From: WQXF01 sp031552825
Lineage (GTDB): Bacteria > Bacillota > Clostridia > Christensenellales > Aristaeellaceae
Direction of reading: 5' to 3'
Assembly (NCBI GenBank): GCA_031552825.1
Contig: JAVBMD010000004.1
Location: 146,321-210,320 of the forward strand
DNA: 64,000 bases
Below are positions 58,587 through 64,000 of this stretch, in pieces. The position numbers and the translations under genes were made by a program. The notes under the pieces were generated by a model. The model saw only the letters and a list, made by a program, of their open reading frames with translations. It ran no database searches and was not told the DNA's origin. The stretch's first letter is position 1; the number at the start of each line of letters is the position of its first letter.

Positions 58587-59507
58587 TTACGAGAATGCTC
58601 GTACTGCCACGGCTAGGGCGGTGTCCAGCGCGCTTTTCGGGGGCAACAGAACCTTAGCGCCGGGAAACGCGGCGTGGATCCGTGCGGTGAGCGCATCGCG
58701 CAGGGGGGCGCACGCCGTCAGCAGGCTCCCCCATAGAAAGACGGAAACCGGCGCGCCCGCGGGCATGCGGAGCTTTCGGAACGTATCGCTGACCAACCGG
58801 AAATGCGCCGTCGTGCAGTAAGCCAGAATCTCTTGCGCCACGCGATCGCCCAGCCTGGCGGCCTCCACCAGAATCGGCGCGAAGCAGGCGATTTCCTTTT
58901 TGCGGTTAATGTTCGTAACGGCGAATTGATCGAGTGCCACTGGGGTGCGAAGCGGCGAGCGCTCACAAAAAAGGCGAAACAGATGCGGGCAGGCTTCGCG
59001 ACCATCCATGTGATTGCCGACTGCCTGCAGCGCTTTGAGCCCCATGTCAAAACCGCTGCCCTCGTCGCTGAGCAGGTGCCCCCAGCCGCCGACCCGAACG
59101 ATTTCGCCGTCGGCCGATCGCCCAAAGGCGATGGCGCCCGTACCTGCGGTGACCACGATAGCGGGTCCCTGAGGTTCAAACAGGTACACTTGACAATCGT
59201 TGCAAATCAGCAGCTTATCGGCAGGAAAACCAAGGCCGGTGAACGCATCGCGGCAAAGATCCGCCAGCTCCGGCGAATCCACACCGGAAGCGGCAACGCA
59301 CAGACCCAAGCATTGTTCGGCCGTCCATTCAAGGGGCGCAAGCGCATCGCGCACCAATTGCGCAATGTGGGCGGATACCAAGTCCGGTTGGGGAATGTTG
59401 ACGGAAATGCCTTCGCCGGTAAAGGCGTGAACCGGTTGCCCATCGGCATCGGAGATCACAAAACGCCCGTGGCTGCCGCCAAGATCCACGCCCATGTAAA
59501 AGCCCAT
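58587..59507 (-). CDS. BadF/BadG-type ATPase, N-acetylglucosamine-kinase-like
   Basis: A 306-residue sugar-kinase-fold protein (ASKHA superfamily). FYMGVDLGGSHGRFVISDADG is the first phosphate loop, GLCVAASGVDSPE and CNDCQVYLFEPQGPAIVVTAGTGAIAFG the substrate and second loops, and VGGWGHLLSDEGSGFDMGLKAL is the signature of eukaryotic-type N-acetylglucosamine kinases. It follows the SIS protein by 3 bases. It likely phosphorylates an amino sugar released by the operon's hydrolase. Confidence 0.87.
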   Translation of the reverse strand: MGFYMGVDLGGSHGRFVISDADGQPVHAFTGEGISVNIPQPDLVSAHIAQLVRDALAPLEWTAEQCLGLCVAASGVDSPELADLCRDAFTGLGFPADKLLICNDCQVYLFEPQGPAIVVTAGTGAIAFGRSADGEIVRVGGWGHLLSDEGSGFDMGLKALQAVGNHMDGREACPHLFRLFCERSPLRTPVALDQFAVTNINRKKEIACFAPILVEAARLGDRVAQEILAYCTTAHFRLVSDTFRKLRMPAGAPVSVFLWGSLLTACAPLRDALTARIHAAFPGAKVLLPPKSALDTALAVAVRAFS

Positions 59508-59510
59508 TCG

Positions 59511-60593
59511 TTAAACTCCCTGCGAATTAGATTTTGTTTGCATCGCTTGGTAAAAGCCGGGATCCTTGGGCTTGTCGCAATCGATTCCCTTGCGTTCGGA
59601 ACCCAAGGCGCTGAGCACTTGAAAAAACAGCATGGTTTCAAAGGGCGCGGCATAAGGACTTTGGCAGCCAAGGAGCTGGAGCGTATCAGGAGATTCGGGC
59701 GCTTCAAGCGTTGTGATGGTTAGATGGGCGCAGCCGCGCTCCTGACCGTATTTTGCTAGCATTTGCATGCGGGCGAGATTTTCTGCGTGGTTGGGCAACA
59801 ACAGGTTTAGCGCGCCCGGGCCGATGGTGTTGTTTACGCCATGCAGGTATTCTTCAAATTCGTAGGCGGTGGCCGGGACATAGAGCGTTTCCAGTACCTT
59901 GAGGGCGTTTTCTAGCGCCGAAGGGTATCCGGCGCCATCGGAAACCAAGGTGAAGTGCGGCTGCGCTGCCAGCAAATCCAAATGCTTCCGACAAAAAGCC
60001 GTGCAGCGCACTAAGTTTTGCTGTGCGTTGCGAAACGCTAGGCGGAACTGTTCAAGAAACGCGGCTTCATCTCTTTCGGTAAGGATTCCTTTGGCGCGGG
60101 CGATGGCTAGTCCAGCCAAATACAGGGTGAGCACGGTGGCGGTCATGCCCTTGGTTTTGGGCGGCACGTTCTCTTCCCCGCAATCGATGAGCAGATGAAC
60201 ATCCCCGCTTTGCGCGACGGGAGAGCTGTCTCCGGCGGTTACGGAAACCACAGAAAAGCCCTTGGCCTTCAGCAGATCGATGGCCGCTTCGGTGTTGGTG
60301 CTGCGGCCGGACTGGGAAATCACCAGCGCAACCGTATCGGAGGCTGGCAGCACGCGCGCCTTGGCGGAGGCGCCGGTGCTGGTTACCGCGATGGTTTCCA
60401 GACCAAGCGCCTCTTCAAAAAAGTACTGCGCGCACTTTGCCGCGTTAAAGGAAGAACCCGATCCTACCAACAAAAGGCGCTTTGCTCGAACGCACGCGGA
60501 CACAACCGTCGCGCCAAGGGTCTCATAGTTGTCTTGAATTCGCTGCCACACGGCGGGCTGCTGCGCAATGTATTCCTGCATGCGAATGGCCAT
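59511..60593 (-). CDS. SIS-domain sugar-phosphate isomerase/deaminase-like protein
   Basis: A 360-residue protein with two SIS domains (residues about 30-160 and 210-340). RLLLVGSGSSFNAAKCAQYFFEEALGL and VALVISQSGRSTNTEAAIDLLKAKG are the sugar-phosphate pocket of domain 1; FTLVSDGAGYPSALENALKVLETLYVPATAYEFEEYLHG is domain 2 and resembles the GlmS isomerase and AgaS/FrlB types. No glutaminase domain is present, so it probably acts as a deaminase or deglycase on an amino-sugar or glycated phosphate. ATG 60593 has GGAGG 5-9 bases ahead. Confidence 0.88.
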   Translation of the reverse strand: MAIRMQEYIAQQPAVWQRIQDNYETLGATVVSACVRAKRLLLVGSGSSFNAAKCAQYFFEEALGLETIAVTSTGASAKARVLPASDTVALVISQSGRSTNTEAAIDLLKAKGFSVVSVTAGDSSPVAQSGDVHLLIDCGEENVPPKTKGMTATVLTLYLAGLAIARAKGILTERDEAAFLEQFRLAFRNAQQNLVRCTAFCRKHLDLLAAQPHFTLVSDGAGYPSALENALKVLETLYVPATAYEFEEYLHGVNNTIGPGALNLLLPNHAENLARMQMLAKYGQERGCAHLTITTLEAPESPDTLQLLGCQSPYAAPFETMLFFQVLSALGSERKGIDCDKPKDPGFYQAMQTKSNSQGV

Positions 60594-60674
60594 GGCGGAA
60601 GCCTCCTAAATGCGTTTACGCGAAGCGAACGCTGATTAATGTTGGCTTTGGCTGTTTGGACCGGCGATTTCTTG

Positions 60675-60705
60675 CAGTTTGCCCCCGCGAAGCGGGGGCA
60701 AACTG
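60675..60705. other. Perfect 14-bp hairpin between GH9 and SIS genes
   Basis: CAGTTTGCCCCCGC (60675-60688) pairs fully with 60692-60705 around a 3-base loop. The T-run (TTTT) follows on the plus strand, so for the minus-strand operon it is more likely an mRNA-stability or processing element than a terminator. Confidence 0.6.
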
Positions 60706-60722
60706 TTTTGATCATCGCTTTC

Positions 60723-63098
60723 TTACTTTCGCAGCATGTCCGCCGCGATCCACAGCCAGCGGCCGGGAGGGGTGGTCCATACTTCGCGATACGTGGCGAT
60801 GTTGGCCTGCGGCCAATAGGGCTCATCGCCAAGCGCCAGCGTCTGAATCCCCACGGGCATTTCACCGACCGTTTCGCCCAAGAGTGCGGCGTATTGCTGG
60901 CCGAAGTTGCTGCCCTCGCCATAGATGAGCGATTGGCCCGAGGGGTTTTTGCCCAGCGTCCAATACAGCTGTTCCCGGGCGATTTCGAGCAGCTCGGCAT
61001 CGTCAAAATACCGCGCCAGCAGCGAGGCTGCTTTGCCCATGGACAGCTGTAGCGCGCTGTTGCCGCGATAGGAGAACCAAACGGGGAAACACTTGACGAA
61101 GTAACCCGGGGCGATTTCTACGCCGCCCTGAACCTGCTTGCGATAGTTTTCCTTTTCCCGATCGTAATCCACGCGGGGATGGATGTAGGGGAAGGTGACG
61201 GTATCCTCAACCTCGTCGATGCAGAACACACCGGCCGGAACCATGCCGTAAGGCGCGACATACTGCATCAGATCCTTCAGGTATTGCCCATAGAGGCGCA
61301 TGGAGGCCTCCCACTTGGCCAGCTCCGCACTGTGCGGGATATTTCGGGCGCAAGCTTCCAACGCCTGCATGAAGATCTGGTCGCGCGACTGATGAGAGAA
61401 ATGCACGATGACCTTGTGATCTTCCTTTCGGTAAAAGAAGCCCGCGAGCGGCAGGCCGCGTCCGCCGGTTTCTTGACAGGCCATCACGCGCGCGGCGTAC
61501 TGCTCGGCGTGGGCTTGGTATGCGGCATCCTTTGTGGCGCTAAAGAGCTTTGCCGCTGCCCATGCCGCTGCCGCGTAATACTGGGATTCGCTGGCACAAG
61601 CGACATGTTCGGTGGGATCCGGCTCTTCAAGCCCCACCGCTTCAAAGCGCTTGATGGCAAAAGCAAAATCGGCCTTTGCGCTGTTCAGACACTTCCAACC
61701 CAGCTCGGCGTCCCGCTGATGGAACGCCAGATAGCTCTCGGCCTCGACCCCGGCGGCAATGAAGTTTTCAAAGGAATGGTCGTGGACGCGAGCTTCGCAA
61801 TCGTCCATGTTGCCGATCAAGTTATCCGTCCAGCGGCGGATGGCCGCGCCGGAGATGCGGTTGCCATCCCCGAAGCGCGTGCGCAGCAGGAAATCCAAGC
61901 CCCAGTTGGCTTCCTCCATCAGGCGGATATGCAGCATGGGGTCGGACTGCTTCACGGCGTCGGCCACTTCCAGAACCGCGTGCAGGATTTCGGCGCTTTG
62001 CACGGTTTGCTGCGACACATCCGCCGCATCGTGCCAGCCGCCGTCATAGGCCAGCGTCAGCCCATTGTGCTTGCCAAAAACGTCGCCGTGACAAGTGCCG
62101 TGCTTACCGGGCACGGGATACCCGCATCGCTCGCAATATAAGAAGTTAAGAATCTTCCATACCGCTTGATTAACAAGAACCGGATTGATTTCAAAGGCTT
62201 CGGTTTGCGTTTGGCCGAAGCGGATGAAATAGGTACCCGAGGTTTGCAGGGCGGTAAAATCAAGCACTTGAAAGGAACCGCGCTTGTTTTGCACGGTCTG
62301 AATATCTCCGCTGAAAGCGACCTTGCCGCCCTTTGCGTCCACGATTTCAAAGCGCTTTTGAACCGTGTTGGCGATGGCGGTCTTTTTGCCGTTTGAAAAA
62401 TAGCCGGTCGTGGAAAAAACCGCCTTTTCCGGCGCGCATTGCCAGCCGAGCACCACTTCAGGCTGGTCGATTTGCTCATAGCGGATATCCTTTATTTCGA
62501 AATACAACTGATCGCCGGTGGAGATTTCCTTGCCATAGCGGTGGATCTCGAAGCTAACTTCCTCTACCGCATCATGGGCGATGCTGCCCATTTCCCAGAA
62601 ACGCTCATTCCACACGTTGTTTTCTAGGTTGATGGCATTAAAGCCTTCGCGGGAATACTGGTCGGGGATTTTGATGGCGCCGTTATTGACAAAGGCGACA
62701 CGCACAATCGGGCTATGCAAGCCGTCGCAGACGGGGCGAATTTTGAAGCGAATGCGGTTGCCGCGGCTCATATCCAGCCCTTTAGTGGACAAGCGGGCGA
62801 CGAAGGAACCGAAAGTGGCGTAATAACCGCTTTCAACATTATAGGCGCGTACTTCGGTTTGGGGCCAATGATCGGCGATGGAGCGGGTGGTGAGTGCCAG
62901 AACGCCATCCGGCAGCACTTCCGCCTTGCCCTCGCCGTCAAAACGCCAGCGGTTCATTTCGACGCCATCCCACAATTGCGTGCTGGCAAGCACGGTTTTG
63001 GCGCTCATACGTGCTTCGACCGTTTTGTTTTCGTCTGCTTTCAGAGGGAAATGGACATACATGGATTCTTTGAGCTGCTGTTCGAAATCTCTACTCAT
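60723..63098 (-). CDS. Glycoside hydrolase family 9 protein, cytoplasmic
   Basis: A 791-residue GH9 enzyme. The N-terminal about 230 residues are a beta-rich module; an Ig-like CelD_N module follows (EKAVFSTTGYFSNGKKTAIANT to TSGTYFIRFGQTQTEAFEI), then the (alpha/alpha)6 catalytic domain with CGYPVPGKHGTCHGD, YDGGWHDAADVSQQTVQSAE (nucleophile Asp region) and a C-terminal TYREVWTTPPGRWLWIAADML, where the acid/base Glu is expected. No signal peptide, so it acts on imported oligosaccharides. The kinase and SIS partners favour an amino-sugar substrate over cellulose. ATG 63098 with GAAGG upstream is preferred to ATG 63110, which lacks a site. Confidence 0.85.
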   Translation of the reverse strand: MSRDFEQQLKESMYVHFPLKADENKTVEARMSAKTVLASTQLWDGVEMNRWRFDGEGKAEVLPDGVLALTTRSIADHWPQTEVRAYNVESGYYATFGSFVARLSTKGLDMSRGNRIRFKIRPVCDGLHSPIVRVAFVNNGAIKIPDQYSREGFNAINLENNVWNERFWEMGSIAHDAVEEVSFEIHRYGKEISTGDQLYFEIKDIRYEQIDQPEVVLGWQCAPEKAVFSTTGYFSNGKKTAIANTVQKRFEIVDAKGGKVAFSGDIQTVQNKRGSFQVLDFTALQTSGTYFIRFGQTQTEAFEINPVLVNQAVWKILNFLYCERCGYPVPGKHGTCHGDVFGKHNGLTLAYDGGWHDAADVSQQTVQSAEILHAVLEVADAVKQSDPMLHIRLMEEANWGLDFLLRTRFGDGNRISGAAIRRWTDNLIGNMDDCEARVHDHSFENFIAAGVEAESYLAFHQRDAELGWKCLNSAKADFAFAIKRFEAVGLEEPDPTEHVACASESQYYAAAAWAAAKLFSATKDAAYQAHAEQYAARVMACQETGGRGLPLAGFFYRKEDHKVIVHFSHQSRDQIFMQALEACARNIPHSAELAKWEASMRLYGQYLKDLMQYVAPYGMVPAGVFCIDEVEDTVTFPYIHPRVDYDREKENYRKQVQGGVEIAPGYFVKCFPVWFSYRGNSALQLSMGKAASLLARYFDDAELLEIAREQLYWTLGKNPSGQSLIYGEGSNFGQQYAALLGETVGEMPVGIQTLALGDEPYWPQANIATYREVWTTPPGRWLWIAADMLRK

Positions 63099-63111
63099 AA
63101 ATACCTTCATT

Positions 63112-63128
63112 TCTGACTAATGGTTAGA
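63112..63128. promoter_or_regulatory. 17-bp operator-like palindrome just before the GH9 gene
   Basis: TCTGACTAATGGTTAGA has arms TCTnAC and GTnAGA. It matches the site at 63223-63239 in 12 of 17 positions and lies about 53-69 bases downstream of the predicted transcription start. Confidence 0.5.
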
Positions 63129-63187
63129 ATTTTTTGAAATCACAAAGGCGTAAGATTTATACGCAATTCTGAATTCTGCTAGCTTAT

Positions 63188-63216
63188 ATCTTAGCACGGA
63201 AGCCATCGCAAGTCAA
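63188..63216 (-). promoter_or_regulatory. Predicted promoter of the GH9-SIS-kinase operon
   Basis: Minus strand -35 TTGACT (63211-63216), 17-base spacer, -10 TAAGAT (63188-63193), start near 63181. The operator-like site at 63223-63239 ends 6 bases upstream of the -35 box, the usual place of an activator site. Confidence 0.6.
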
Positions 63217-63222
63217 ATATCG

Positions 63223-63239
63223 TCTGACAAATAATCAGA
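63223..63239. promoter_or_regulatory. 17-bp operator-like palindrome upstream of the GH9 promoter
   Basis: TCTGACAAATAATCAGA has perfect TCTGA/TCAGA arms. Near copies are at 63112-63128 and, 14 kb away, at 49225-49241 before the importer operon. Confidence 0.6.
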
Positions 63240-63466
63240 AATAACTATCGAAATATTTGGGAATAATGACGGGTTGGGCAGGCGTGCCGACCGGGCTTCT
63301 TGGATTGGGTGGCAGCTATATCAAATCGCTTATGGATCAGATGCAAAAAGTTCAAGCTGTACAAGATAAATCGGGCAGTACAGAAGAAGCGAAACTGGTG
63401 CTTTTGCCTGACCGGCTCGGTGTAAACAGAAACAGATGCCTCGCATTCTTTCGTTAGAAATGCGAA

Positions 63467-64000
63467 TCAAGGGTAGAAAGCGGAAGGCAAAGAAAACAGG
63501 GCAGCCGCAAGTCTGCCGAAGATATGAAGAAGTAAACCCTTGAGGGAACGAACTTTTGATGCGATTTGAATACCTGTTTTCTCGTGAAGCCAGTTGAAGA
63601 AGCATTCAATAGATTGTCTGGCGCAAGAGATGAAAGTATCAAAGGTGTCGCCGCCCGGTAAAGGCAAAGCCTCCGCGCGATGGAGCTTATGTGGGGTGAG
63701 AAGCGAGAGCCCATTTTGCGCCAATGAAAGTTTCCAATCAGCATCGGAATACGCCTTATCACCGAGGAGAAAGGAACTGGAGAACAGAGTATTTTGAAGC
63801 ATTTGTTTGGCGACAGGCAAATCAGAGCCTATTCATGACAGTTGCCTCATTCGGCTTTTCTCCATCCAGCGCTGAGCAAGCGCGCAGAATGCGGGCGCCA
63901 GTTCGCCCAAGCGTCTGTTAAACGCCTGATAACTAGGAAGCGCAGGAAACCAATCAGACAAGTGCATTTTTGTGTAGCTGTAGATCGCCTTAACTTCGAA
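63467..64000 (-). pseudogene. Decayed IS982-like transposase gene, cut by window edge
   Basis: Reading on the minus strand, 64000-63836 encodes YSYTKMHLSDWFPALPSYQ followed by AFNRRLGELAPAFCALAQRW, the N-terminal part of IS982-type transposases. An in-frame TGA follows at 63833-63835, and the frame then resumes at SDLPVAKQML with FLLGDKAYSDADW (a DDE Asp) and RQSIECFFNWLHEKTGI to the stop at 63467. Compared with intact members the middle, including the first catalytic Asp and the YYGxKLH region, is missing, so the element cannot transpose by itself. The IS start lies beyond the window. Confidence 0.75.

Larger units (their letters stand above)
63129..63466. other. Control region of the GH9 operon and flank of the IS remnant
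   Basis: It contains the promoter (63188-63216) and an operator-like site (63223-63239). From about 63257 to 63457 a 66-codon plus-strand frame exists, but it lacks a ribosome-binding site and I do not recognise it. The right end of the IS remnant should lie in the last part; no terminal repeat can be assigned. Confidence 0.5.

Noticed and set aside
63257..63457. 66-codon plus-strand frame next to the IS remnant
   Set aside because: Weak start, no ribosome-binding site and no known family; could be a broken gene end but nothing supports it.

Overview
The window reads as a chromosomal segment of a fairly GC-rich, anaerobic, gut-type Firmicute of the class Clostridia. The evidence is the mix of a V-type ATPase operon, a TRAP carrier, several carbohydrate ABC importers, a cobalamin methionine synthase lacking its reactivation domain, Big_2 surface domains, strong Shine-Dalgarno sites with frequent GTG/TTG starts, and the rpmH-rnpA-yidD-yidC-jag cluster. 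The four clear solute-binding proteins have signal peptides without a lipobox cysteine; from memory this is seen in Christensenellales-like lineages, so that placement is an inference only.

Layout. 1-2050: TRAP carrier dctP-dctQ-dctM (minus, cut by the window edge) with a palindromic operator over its -35 box. 2134-5659: YcxB-like membrane protein, gluconokinase-type kinase and 6-phosphogluconate dehydrogenase. 5717-9150: zinc importer (small membrane protein, binding protein, ATPase, permease, OB-fold-like accessory protein). 9252-17957: V-type ATPase operon in the order ntpF-I-K-E-C-G-A-B-D from a recognisable promoter; its rotor subunit carries the Na+-site residues. 17966-18204: a hairpin-rich non-coding stretch between 13-bp direct repeats. 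18217-22832: cyclase-family enzyme, then metF, methionine synthase reactivation protein and metH. 22852-26442: a 1196-residue secreted Big_2 protein with a 28-unit TAVP linker. 26646-29740: sugar ABC importer. 29852-32472: Fe-alcohol dehydrogenase and an aldehyde dehydrogenase gene broken by one in-frame TAG. 32636-39145: amidase, peptidoglycan-binding membrane protein, two glycosyltransferases and a eukaryotic-type glycogen branching enzyme. 39306-40118 and 47373-48182: two paralogous three-repeat beta-sandwich proteins without signal peptides. 40179-47188: DUF1801 protein, jag, yidC, yidD, rnpA, rpmH and dnaE.

48469-63239 looks like one catabolic regulon. A YheO/DauR-type regulator diverges from a sugar ABC importer, a beta-mannosidase, a D-Ser/D-Thr lyase-like PLP enzyme, an N-acyl-D-amino-acid deacylase and a RidA protein. 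A convergent operon carries a GH9 hydrolase, a SIS sugar-phosphate isomerase/deaminase-like protein and an N-acetylglucosamine-kinase-like protein. Both promoter regions carry copies of the same 17-bp imperfect palindrome, so the two operons are probably controlled together. I infer uptake of a glycoconjugate followed by cytoplasmic hydrolysis of the sugar and removal of an acylated D-amino acid; the substrate is unknown. This is my best candidate for an undescribed system in the window. The window closes in a decayed IS982-like transposase gene (63467-64000).
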